A stretch of 64,000 bases of DNA from the NCBI GenBank assembly GCA_019915015.1, contig JAHBBC010000010.1, positions 1,674,001-1,738,000 of the forward strand. Reading direction: 5' to 3'. Below are positions 45,725 to 56,448 of this stretch, one piece after another. The notes below the pieces were generated by a model. That model had not been told where the DNA came from. It made no database searches and saw nothing but the letters and a program-made list of their open reading frames with translations. How positions within the stretch are numbered: the stretch's first letter is position 1; each line of letters begins with the position of its first letter. The position numbers and the translations under genes were made by a program. The DNA comes from Auriscalpium vulgare (Eukaryota; Basidiomycota; Agaricomycetes; Russulales; Auriscalpiaceae).

Positions 45725-46010
45725 GACGGCGACGACCTCGAGGGTCGAGATGTTATAGGAGAGAGACGGACAGGAGGATAAGTGAACGACAGGAGTGAAC
45801 GATTGTTGTATGGGGAGATATCAAAGCAATATGCAGGTTCGAGGCCCATTAGATGCTGACCAAGCGGGGCGGTGCCGCAGTTTTCCGTGTACTCTTCCGC
45901 CTCATCCCGCAAACGTGAAGTTGAAGTGCAGGTATGAACATTGTGCAAAAGGTTCTCATCGTATGCAAGAAGATACAAGCAGTCATCAGTCCATGAACGC
46001 GACAGTCCCA

Positions 46011-48065
46011 TCAACCCAATAACCCCTTCACGTACTTCAACAGCTCCCTACCCTGCCAACCAAATCAGCATGCCGATCATACCCGACATAGCAAAACACT
46101 CACCCCTTTGCTCTTCACTCCCGCGACCATCGCCTCGACAGGGTCCACTTCCATCTCTTCGCTCTCGTCAAGAGTCTCGAATGTTGCGCTCCGCTGCAGA
46201 CCGCCCTCGGCCCTCCGCAACAGCTCGTCGCGCTGCCGCGCCCCCATTCTGTACCGCAGCACGACCATTAAAACCGCGCGCCAGCCCTCGAGCTGCGCGC
46301 TCCCGCCGAGCTGCGGCAGCGGCGCGTTCGACCCCGAGAACATCGATGGCAGAGACGGCGTCGACGACGCGGCGCGCGCGTGCGTAGGTGGGACGGGCAG
46401 GGAGGGCACGGTCGTCGAGCGCACGACGTACGGGCAGTACGGCCGGTGCTCGCGCAGCAGGTCAATCTGCCGGCTCTGCGGCGGTGCGCTCGCGCCGTCG
46501 GGGGCGACCGAGTTCGCGCGTGACACAGAGCCGACGGCCCAGAGGCCCAGCCGCCGATGGCACAGAGAGCAATGCAGCAACGTTGAGTCGCGTCGCAGCT
46601 CTGGGATGGCGCTGCCCGAGCGGCTGGTAGCCAGACGTGAGTTCACGCGGGACAGCGGAGACTCGGGTGGGGGCATTTCGACGTCACGGTTAATTGTTGA
46701 CGACGCGCGAGGTGTACCAGGGAGGGAGGGGACAGCCGAGACCGCCCTCGAAAGGGAGGGTGTGCGAAGGACTTGCGGTGGCACGGCCGGCGCGATTGAC
46801 CAACCGAAGAGGGACGTCAAAACAGCTGTCGGTGAGGGGTCGTTTGATGGATTGGGTTGTGGTGATGGCGTAGACGGCGAATCAGTAGTAGGCGATGGAG
46901 GTTCCGCGTCATCAAAGACGGGCTCGTCGAGCTTTATCGACGCAATTGTAGCCAAAAGGTTCTGGACTTGTGTGGAATTCTGGCAGGATTTATGAGGAAA
47001 AGCGAGAAACGAGTGTATTTGGCGAGCTTACGAGAGGATGCTTGACGTCCACACCTTCCAACACAGACTCCAAGGTAAGAGCTCTCAGCTTGATCTCTTT
47101 GCCCATGGCGGCGGGCGAGGACAGTGAAATGCGATACACGTCAGCTGCAAAGTAATTAGCCAAGCCCTCACCGTCGTCTATGCGACTCACGATCACACTG
47201 CCTGGTCTTCCACGGACACCCGTTTTTGTGCATCGACGCGAGCTGGCCGCGCTGCTTCTCCACCAAGGCATTCGCTACGAAGTTGAAGAACGACATTTGG
47301 CACGCGATCTACCTGCGATCAGTGAGCACTTGCACATACCTGCGTCCCTGCCCATGCCCTCGCGACCTACGACGACCCACGCCGCGCTGCACAGCCCGCA
47401 CACGAGCCTGTCCTTCCCATCGTTGACCCACCCCGCCTTCGCCGCGGCGACCGCGTCGATTGAGGGCGGCTTGTTCGCATACGTGTTCAGCTTGTACGTC
47501 GCGAGGCGTGCAAGGAAGGACGCGGTCGAAGAGGGGCGGTACTCGGACGGCGCAGAAGCGGCGGGTGTGGCGGACCGAAAGCGCGGGATTGCCTTGCGGG
47601 TCTTGGTTGCGGTGCGCGCGATGATGGCGGCGAGGTGTGGCGCCTTCGATAGGTCAGCGGGTTTGCTACCGGGGTAAGTTCTAGAGATACAACGCGATTA
47701 GCAAGTAGTCCATACAAACAGGAGCATGACTCACGGTGGTGGCTCTTTCGACCGGATGCCATACTTTGCGAGAGTGGAATACAGCGAGCGCACGGTGTTC
47801 TGCCTCTTCGGCGGGTCTGGACGCTCGCCAGCATCTTCGCTCTTGCGCGGACCCACCGCATCGTCAAGGCTCTGCAGCGCATCCTCGAACTTTCGCTGGA
47901 GCCACGAGGACAGGTGTTAGCTTGAGGGTTTCTGAGAGCGACTCAGGAGCTGACTTTGTTGGAGCGATTGGAGGATGTTGAGGTAGAGGCTGTGATTTGG
48001 GCGGGCGTGGGTGTAGCTGGGGTGGTCATGGTGGTGGTGAAGGATGTGGACGGTTGGAAAGACAT
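46011..48065 (-). CDS. C3HC zinc-finger protein (Rsm1/NIPA/ZC3HC1-like)
   Basis: Nuclear protein related to fission yeast Rsm1 and human ZC3HC1. The start is either MSFQPSTSF or MTTPATPTPAQ 12 residues later. Spliced exons give RKFEDALQSLDDAVGPRKSE, SLYSTLAKYGIRSKEPP, AAAKAGWVNDGKDRLVCGLC, the H-x-C part QRGQLASMHKNGCPWKTRQC, IYRISLSSPAAMGKEIKL, then a second half with STLLHCSLCHRRLGLWAVG and REHRPYCPYV, forming the second C3HC-like unit. It ends GRELLKYVKGLLG. About five introns are inferred. The two zinc-binding halves in this order are diagnostic. The central segment is Ser/Pro-rich and probably disordered. Roles include mRNA export and nuclear-pore basket association in relatives. Confidence 0.82.
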
Positions 48066-48294
48066 GCGGCAAGGGTCTGGCCTTAACAAGTTGCAGTGGC
48101 CGCTGCATGCAGTGCTCCGGCCGCTCACGGGCCGGTCTAGATCTTCCAACTCCGCTCGGCGCGCCGCCGCACTCTGAGCCGCTGCGAGTGAGCGTCGACG
48201 GTCGCATGCATCTGAACTTCATCTGACTTCATCGTGGTGCAGTTTATTGTACATGGCAAGCGTATTATTACCGACATAGACAGTCGTATCCTCA

Positions 48295-50408
48295 TCAGGC
48301 GTCCTCGTCCTTCTCGTTCACAGCAAATTCGTGAGGCTCTATCCCGCGCGGCTGTGCATCTCCAAACACCTCCGCCATCTCCTCCAACGTTTTCCCTGAC
48401 AATAATGCAGATGTCAGCTCTGCACGTGCGGAACATGCGAGCATATTCCGACGCACCTTTCGTCTCCGGGAAGAACAGTGCGATCAGCACGAAGTCCACG
48501 GTGTTCAGCGCGATGAACAGTGTGTAGAACTTCCATCCAACCTTGTTCATACCGATCGGCGACACCTCAGATAGCATCACGTTGAACGCCCAGTTCGCAC
48601 ACGTTGCCACGCTCGTCCCGAGTGCGCGTGTCTGCGTTGGGAACACCTGCATCGCACGGCGTCAGCACCATACACTGCCATTGCCTCCTAAATATGTACC
48701 TCTGAAGCCAGCACCCAGCTAACCGGCCCAAAGCTGAGCGAAAAGACAATGCTCATTAGGAAGATCATCGCGATACCCGCACGCTGTGCTGCAAAATTGG
48801 TGACGCCGTCGCCCGGCGGGAAGGACGCGATGATGGCGGAGAGCACGGAGAAAAGCGCGACGAGCATGGCTGCGCCAAAGAGAAGGGGCTTCTTGCGGCC
48901 AACCGTGTCAAGAATGAGCATGATAAAACTTGAGAGGTCTTCAGCGTTCAGCTCGAGGATGTCAGGAAATGTGCGTACATGAAGTTCGTTATGGGCCCGA
49001 CTGCGCCGTAGATACCCTGTATGAGGAGGAGCTTGCCGCTAGAGATGCCCAGAGACTTATACATAGTCGGGCCATAGTAATTGATGACTGAAAGCACGTC
49101 AACATCCGCGCTCGACGCAACACTCATAGACGACATACCATTGATCCCCGTGAACTGCCCAAACACCTGCACGCCCACCGCGACGAGCGTCCTGCGCAAC
49201 ATCGCGCGAGTCTCCCACAGATCTGCGTACGTGCGACTGCGCACGGCGGCCTCCGCCTTGATCGTGTACGCCATGTCGAGGAACTGCTGCTCCGCGGCAT
49301 CCTTCTTCTCCGGCGTGTCCGTCCCGTGGAGGCGCAGCACAACCTGCCGGGCTTCCTCGTCGCGCCCGACTTCGAGCAGCCACCGCGGGCTGAACGGCAG
49401 GAACTGGATACCGACGAGGAGCATAAATGCGGGCACCATCTGCGTATGGTGGCTCGTGAGCTCGGAGTGGGCTAGTGGCCGGCGGACGAACCTGGAGGCC
49501 CAACGGGAGACGCCATTGTGCGTTTCCGGAAAGGTACTGCGAGCCGTAGCCAACCCAGTTCGCGACTATGAAGCCGATGCCGATCATTTGCTGCGCCATA
49601 CCGACGATGAAGCCGCGTATTTTGGGTGGCGCGATCTCAGTCTTGAGTGCAAGTTAGTGCGAGGCCTGTTGGCGGCGTTTGAGACGTGCGGCGTACGTTA
49701 TACAAAGGCACAGACATTGAGAGCAGCCTACGAGCAGGATCAGCAACGAGAAAGCATCCTATGCAAGGCGAGGCGTACCCGATCGAGAAGCCGCCAACGA
49801 TACGCCCGACCAGCAGTGTCCCGATGTTGTTGGCGCCGGTTTGCATGGCGCAGCCCCAGAGCCCGATGACAGCCCCGACCTATGCAGTGCTCGTCAAGAA
49901 GCGAGACACCCTGAGTGATGACAGCTCTGCCCACCTGTATCGTCCGTTTCCGGCCGATCTTGTCGTTCAAGCTGCGATACCCGTGAGCGGCCAGATCTTT
50001 GGTATTGAGATGTGCACACTCACTATCCCCCTGACAGTGCGCCGAAGAAACATCCGCCGTTGAAGGTTGAAACCACGGCACCTGTGAGGCTAGGGCTCGG
50101 GTTGTGGAAACGGTTGTTGAAGGCGTCAAAAGTGAGCACCGAGGCTATGATGCCACTGGAATAAGGAGGTCAGACGACAGGTTCAACGGTGACCATGGCG
50201 TGTCGAGAAAGACTCTGACCTATCGTATCTGTTGACGCTTCGGTGTTAGCATCGTGCTACCTAAACGCACGTTGAGACGCACCCAAACAAGAAAGATCCT
50301 ACGAACGAAATCAAGCATCAAGTTGAGAAAACGATGTCATAGTAGGTCGGATGTAGACATACCTATTGACGAAAACGCCGCGATGAAGATGTTGTACGGA
50401 AGTCCCAT
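48295..50408 (-). CDS. MFS sugar transporter
   Basis: A 12-helix sugar porter of the plasma membrane. It begins MGLPYNIFIAAFSSI; next exons give SGIIASVLTFDAFNNRFHN, GGCFFGALSG, NDKIGRKRTIQVG (the GRK loop), NIGTLLVGRIVGGFSIGYAS, SVPLYN, EIAPPKIRGFIVGMAQQMIG, LPFSPRWLLEVGRDEEARQV (family PESPRWL), VGVQVFGQFTGING, VINYYGPTMYKSLGI, DTVGRKKPLLFG, GPVSWVLASEVFPTQTRA and PETKGKTLEEMAEVFG. The end is HEFAVNEKDEDA. At least nine introns of 50-70 bp are present. The order and motifs are complete. The sugar transported is unknown; close relatives carry hexoses or pentoses. Confidence 0.85.
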
Positions 50409-51086
50409 CGTGAGGTCGTTAAAATGATAACGGGGCAAAATCCAGGGAAGATAGAACAGAACGCTGCTTGCGCAGAGCCGGGAAGCACATCAGCTTCGCA
50501 TACTTATACCACTGCACCGGCATGTGCCAGTCGAGTGCGCGGAGAAACCACGGGCTGCAGGTTGGATGTGAAAGCACCCGTGCGCATGTACGACACGCAA
50601 CTGCATGTTTCGGGAGAAACGAGGTCAAATTGCGGTCACAAGATGTCCAAAGTCGCAGGCAGAAGGCGGTTGGGAGCACTTCATCAATGCGCGCCTGGCT
50701 AGCCGGTGCGCCTGGCCGGGCCGCTGGACCGCCACCACGAGGCTAGTAAGAGAGTGCCTAGATGACAAGATGGCGGGCGTCGACCGGGAGAAGGTTAGTG
50801 CACGACATGAGTGGGGCGGGGCGACGAAGTCAGGATTGAGATTGAAGGGGAATGAGAAAAGTGTGATAGTACGGGGAGCGCCGTGGCAGAAGTCGCGGAA
50901 TGCCAGTTCGGTGGCGAGGCACAGTGCAGCGTGCTAGAGACGTGGAGATACCCATATCTGCTCACATGGGGCGCTGCAGAGATCATGGCAAATGTTCCAT
51001 GAGGGAAAATGAGATCTTGAGGTGGAAGCAAAAATGTGAGTCACAGTTATCGTACATGAGCAGAAGGGCGAATTTGAACTCCAGTT
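50409..51086. other. Intergenic, no feature recognised
   Basis: Upstream region of the transporter and 3' flank of the macrodomain gene; frames of up to 110 codons on both strands lack motifs. Confidence 0.45.
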
Positions 51087-52205
51087 TTACTTCTGAACCT
51101 CTTCTTCCGGCACCCCTGGACCCGGGAAGTACAGCGGGATCAACTCTCTGGTCAGCATCGATCAATACCAGCACCAGGTCTCGAATTCGAATGGGAAACT
51201 GACTCATAAACTTCCTCATCTTCTTCGTCGAACACGACAAAGACGACGCGCTCGAGCTAAGAAGAAAACACAGCAGATCAGGAAAAGCCGGTCAATAGGT
51301 CGAAAGGAATGCAACACACGTCCTTGCCTTGTTCCGATTCGAGGAACTGCCGCACTTCCGCCAGCGCTATATGTGTCGCATCTTCGATTGGATACCCATA
51401 TACCCCAGTAGAGATGGACGGAAATGCCTAAGTGCGCCATTAGCGTCTAAATCCTCGCAAAAGCAAAGATCACTTGCAATGGAGCGCAGAGAGTTGTCGG
51501 CGGCTAGTTTCAAGCTCGTGCTGTAGCACGAGGCGAGCTGCTGCGCCACCAAAGGTAGTCTGGACGGCCTGAATACTGGCCCAACGGCATGAATGACATG
51601 TCGGCTGTATGAAAGTAGCAATCGTTCACTTCATTGTCGGATGAACGAAAACGAAGCTGCGTACGCAGGGAGCTCGTAGCCCTCGGTGATCTTAGCGCCG
51701 CCCGTGTCACAACCATCGAGCGTGCGACCTAGCCAGCATTCAAGATATCAGTCGACGTCGACGTTGAGGGGCATGCGCTGCTCACATTCCTCCAGCAGAT
51801 CTGGTCCTGCAGCTCGATGGATCGCCCCGTCAACTTTCACAGATATTAGCGTTCAATCACCACGCATTCCCACAGCTATGCGTACCTCCGCCGCCACCTA
51901 TGCTTCCACACGTCAGCTGTGAGCGCACGATGATGTGTGAAGACGGCGCACCTAGGAGGCTGCGATTCGCGGCATTCACGATGGCGTCGACGTCCACGTG
52001 CGTGATGTCTCCCCGCCTGCAACGCCGCTTGAGTTGATTGCATCCCATTCGTTTACCTGATGACTTGTGCTCACAGCAGAGATACACGATCGAGCAGGTT
52101 AGCGAGAGGTGGGAAGTGCGGTTCTGTGGCGGCGGGCTTGAGCACGGTGCGATCGAATAGCTGTCGAATCGTCGGAATTTGCTTGAGTCCTAAGACGCGC
52201 GACAT
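51087..52205 (-). CDS. Macrodomain protein (ADP-ribose binding or hydrolysis)
   Basis: Small single-domain protein of the MacroD type, which removes or binds ADP-ribose. The start [20 protein letters not shown] matches the usual N-terminal helix. Joined exons give [20 protein letters not shown] (with the conserved VNAAN), then [20 protein letters not shown] (the glycine-rich loop), [41 protein letters not shown] (the phosphate loop), and a final segment [14 protein letters not shown] then [18 protein letters not shown]. Around seven introns interrupt just over 200 codons. Key residues (Asn of VNAAN, Gly loop and SxGxYG) are intact. A longer in-frame start 46 codons upstream exists but is less typical. 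Confidence 0.83.
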
Positions 52206-53040
52206 TGACAGATGTGGTCCTATGGACGTGATGGTGGACGTGGAAGAAGAGAACCTTGGGGGTAGGCTGCATGGCTCCAGGCTACCGTAGACTTGTCCGA
52301 GCTGACCGCCGCGGGGCGCACGGCCAATCGGTCGGGTCAACACCCGAGCTTTGTATATAAAGTTTGCCCGATAACTTGCTCAAAGCTCAAGCTTTCAGTC
52401 CACCGCAGCGGTGCCAAAAGGGAACAACGACAGCAAGTTGCGCTGCCCAGACTGTCAGAGTCGGCCGTTACTATGGAGCGCAACACTCGAAATTGACATT
52501 AGAGAAGATACAACCGTTACTATGACCCACGACGCCGCTAGACAGCGTGTCTAGTACAACACTTCGAAGAACAAGGTTGTTGAACGTACAGACAAGTACC
52601 TATGGATACAGTGCGGCGCATAAACTAGGGTAAGATACAGATTAATTGCATGGTGTAGAAGCTAAGACGATTCTGTCCGTCGTGGTAATATTGCAAACGA
52701 AACGAAGATGGAGCAAATGTGGGGGAATGCAATGTTGCGAGCCGGCTCGGCGGCAGACAGGTGCCAATGGGGGAGGTAACGTGTACGGAACAAGTGACTG
52801 TGAAGGGGTACAAATTAAAGCGCGGATGTAAGAGTACAAGCGTGCCAAGATGGGATATGCAGGTCGTGTAGATGCTGGGATATGCTTGCCGCCTGCGCGG
52901 CGGGCGCGGAGTACAAGGTCGTGACAGTGCCTAGAACAAGGACCGCCATGTAAGTCGCGTGCCCTGCCGCGCGGTCGGAGGAATGGACTGACCGAAAATG
53001 CGGGCGGGTCGTGATCGTTCGTAGCGGAGTACAAGGCACA
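52206..53040. other. Intergenic, no feature recognised
   Basis: Includes a TATATAAAG box near 52355, which reads on the plus strand and leads to no gene. No coding evidence. Confidence 0.4.
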
Positions 53041-53805
53041 CTATGTTCGGACCTTGCTGCTCGCACGGGAGGGGCGAGAGCTTTGGTGCCGCGTGCTCGA
53101 GTCGTCGGAGGCGCGGGATGGCGACGGCTGGCGCGAGTGGATCACGACGGTGCCCGTCTGCACGAACGTGTTCGTCTGCGAGGGCACGACCATCGTTGGC
53201 TCCGCATCCGCCTCGTGGGACGCGATGATCGGCGCGTTCAGCGGATAGTACGACCTGCGCGCGGACGACTGGAAGTCGTACACAGTGAACTCCTTCTCGA
53301 GCTGCCGCAGTTCCGGCTTCATCTTCTCGAGGTTCGGGTTGGCCTTGCGCTTCTGGTGGGTGAGCGGCTTCTCTGCCAGGAGGAACTCGTCGAGCTCGTG
53401 AGTCACGTCGAAGTTCGCGCGGTTGGCCTGTGGGCATGGTGCGCGGTTAGTACGCACTTCAAGGAGGCGGCAGGCACCGGTCGACGCACATCAGGGACAA
53501 AAGGCGGGTCTAGTTGCTTCGCCTCAAGCTTCTCCCAGTTCACGCGTGCGAACCAGGGGTGTGCGCGCACGTCTTCCAGGCTCGTTGCGAGCGAGCGGCA
53601 CCCCAAGCGGGTCTTGGGATTCCGATCGAGCATCTGCGGCGTCCACGCGTAAGCACGCGCCATCGAAACGCAGAACTGTCAGTTTACTCACGTCAAAGAC
53701 CGCCTGGCATCCCTCCTTGCTAACCGGGTGCACGCTGTGGCGCGTAGAGGGCACCCGTACGGGGTCGTTGCCGATGCTGTCAATCATCTTCTCTGAGGTG
53801 CTGCA
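53041..53805 (-). pseudogene. YANK/STK32-type AGC kinase, C-terminal remnant
   Basis: Only the last third of a kinase is present. Reading away from the transposon: STSEKMIDSIGNDPVRVP, VSKEGCQAVFD, then after an intron MLDRNPKTRLGCRSLATSLE, VRAHPWFARVNWEKLEAKQL, and after another intron NFDVTHELDEFLLAEKPLTH, ELRQLEKEFTVYDF and a Ser-rich tail. This is the end of helix H-I plus the AGC-type C-terminal extension of YANK kinases. Everything upstream (glycine loop to APE) is missing: coding sequence stops at the left TIR of the transposon, and the far side of the element (60646-60834, before YVC1) is too short and shows no kinase motif. So it is a truncated, non-functional relic. Confidence 0.78.
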
Positions 53806-53846
53806 GGACCCCCGTAACTCACGCCAGGGGTATGATTTTCGCACGG
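53806..53846 (+). repeat. Left terminal inverted repeat
   Basis: Begins GGACCCCCGTAACTCACGCC and continues AGGGGTATGATTTTCGCACGG. It aligns with the right end on the opposite strand with a few single-base gaps. Confidence 0.75.
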
Positions 53847-54156
53847 TAGCTAGACGGCGCTTTGCGCCGGAAGCTCTGAGGGGTCTGAGGTAGCTGGGGG
53901 CTAGAATTTGGGGCAAAAGTATGATCCTGATGGTGGTAGTTAGGGGCGCGGTGAACCGATGTCTGATCACAGAGGTAGTTGGACTAAGTACTGGCGGCAG
54001 AAGATTTTGACCCCATAATTACCGGTATAATTCGTACAAGTTGAGACATTAGGTAGAAATTTACGTGGCCTGCTGCGTACGACATTCTACGACAACGCCT
54101 CGGACCGAACCTGCTTCTTCTGTGCAGCGCATCACCCTCGCAGCCATCCCGGCATC

Positions 54157-56400
54157 GTGCCAATGGATGAGTCCATCACAATCTACAACGACGATGAAAT
54201 ACCTATGTTCCGTCCCGAATTATGGATCTCGCAAGGCAAAAGCTATCCCCAGAACCCACCGCCGGAGCTGCTGGCCTACATCGAGCAGCTCCTCAGGATT
54301 CCAACGCTCCCGAGACTTCTTTGCTCCCCAGCGGCACCGAGGATGTTCATTCCTTCGTATCTACACCACTCCCTCGTCGCGATCAGCAGCTCATACACCC
54401 CTCAACCAAAGCTGTTTTTAGCCATGACGTGGCAGTCTTCCCCATAACCACACTTACAAAATCACGAAGCCTTCCTACGGATGCCTTCGTGGACAAGCTT
54501 GCTGCACTCGCACCGCAGGCCATCCTGGATGGCGCACAATCAATCATGGACCCACGATATGCAAGTGGTGCATCCCCGCTGTGGATGATCACTTACTGGC
54601 AACGGATGCGTACGGTCCTCCTGGCACAGGAGACGTGGACGGCGAGCGTGCGGTGGCTGCTACAAGTCGCTGACGGTTCTATGGAAAGCGAACGCACTGT
54701 TGCTCTTATCCACTCGCTTCCCTGGCGCCAGCAACTCATGATACCCGGTGCCGCCACATTTACGACAACATCAGCCCTTGCTCCGCTGTTATCAGACGGC
54801 CTTCTCACCGACACCATCGTTGACATGATGCTCATGTGGTTGAGAAGCCGCGTTCGGAGCACGCCAGGAATTGCCAACAACTTCGAGATCGCCGGACACG
54901 AGTTCTGGAATGCAATTTCAAAGATCACAGTAATAGAAGACCTGTTCCCCGACTCACCTCGTTACCTCAAGAGAATTGAAGACGATCTGCGCACCCCATA
55001 GGAAGGTACTCCTCTTCCTGTTTTCCTCGCCAAATACAAGCATTTTGTTGTCGTGAAGATCGACGGTCAAGCGGAAACAATATCCTATGGTGAGTACGTT
55101 ACTATGTCGCCAATGGGAATGCAATCTTACCATTCCTGTGAAACAAGGCGACGGCCTTTACCATCAGGGACTGCGCCTGCCTAAAGACATCGAGAAGAAA
55201 TTGCTCTGGTGGACGCGTGTCAAATTCGGCATTGAGTACAAGTGGGAGGGACAGTCGCTTACGACAGCGAGACAGACAGATCACGTATCGTGTGGCGTGA
55301 TCGCCGTGAATGCGGTCGCACACGAAACACTGGGCTGGCAGCTTTGGGATGATTCAAGGCGCCACGTCGAACGGTTGGCGTGGTTCGAGAGGCTCGCTGC
55401 CGACCATATTCAATCGGTACGCTATATTTTGCTCATTAGCGACATGAGGACGACGATACTCAGGTGCTCTGCGCAGGTATCAAGTCATCAGCGACGGTCT
55501 GATGCTGTGACAGGCGGCGCCGGACGCGATGAGCCTGTTGCGCATCATATCCCTCGCGGGATGGCCCACCTTCTAAATCCTCAAGCTTCCGACCCGGCGA
55601 GTCGACCAGAGATGCTGAATGTCTACTTGAAGGATTCAGTCCAGAGGTGGAAGAAAAGCAGATGGGGCGACGCGGAGACATGGACGAAGGCAGCAAATAC
55701 GATCCGTCAATTCCACCTCTGTCAATGCCACCTTCTCCTACATCATCATATTCAGTACTTGCATCTGCTAGTGGCTATGACAGCGACTGCGACGACATAC
55801 CTATGCCCGATACCACCGATACCAGCTGCGCATACGGCCGTCGTTGCTCTCTCCATCCACTGTCGACGATGATCTCCACCAGTTCCGCGTGGTGGAATGC
55901 TGGACCAGGATGGGCCTGGCAGTATCACAGAATGGAGAAGCCATTTGGAAAATGGGACTTCTGATGCTGCGTCAATGTCGTCAAGAAGGGTGTCGTCGGT
56001 GGGAAGTGAGGCGGAGGATTGCGCATCCGATGGAAGTCGACTGTCAAGGGCATCTAAGAAGATCATCAGTTCCATTGGGACGACACTGAAGGCTGCGCGG
56101 GGCTTACTGAAAAGGCGGAGGAAAGGGAGCTCGAGCGCAGACGACAAGACGGCTGCGAGCGCGAGTGAAGCAACAAGCGCTCAATCTGACCACGACTCAG
56201 AGGCTCAGGCGCCTATCCATCCTGCAAAACGCACACCACTGTCCCTGGGCCCATTCATCCGTTCTTCGCGCCCAAGGGAAAGAATAAGGATGTCATTGCT
56301 ACCGTGTCTGCAAGCACCGCAAGCGCTGATGTTGGGCATCGTCTGGAGCAATCAGCACGCGCCTGGCCAATTCCTTCGTCAAACGCGGTAGGGACGACAA
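54157..56400 (+). pseudogene. Transposon ORF, N-terminal part with Ulp1-like protease domain
   Basis: Starts around MDESITIYNDDEIPMFRPEL and shifts frame near 54295 into DAFVDKLAALAPQAILDGAQ and WMITYWQRMRTVLLAQETW. An in-frame TAG at 54999-55001 separates DDLRTP from the protease-like part. There, YKHFVVVKIDG (His), ISYGDGL (Asp, after a GTGAGT intron) and RQTDHVSCGVIAVNAVAHET (Gln and Cys) fit the H-D-Q-C order of C48 cysteine proteases; HETLGWQLWDDSRRHVERLA follows. Downstream lies a Ser/Asp-rich linker with SKKIISSIGTTLKAARGLLK. The frameshift and stop suggest this copy is inactive unless the events are spliced or sequence errors. The domain might process host SUMO-like tags or the transposase itself; that is inference. 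Confidence 0.6.
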
Positions 56401-56448
56401 CTCAAAGGCGTATACCAATTCAAGGAGAAAATCCTTGCGCTTGACGAC

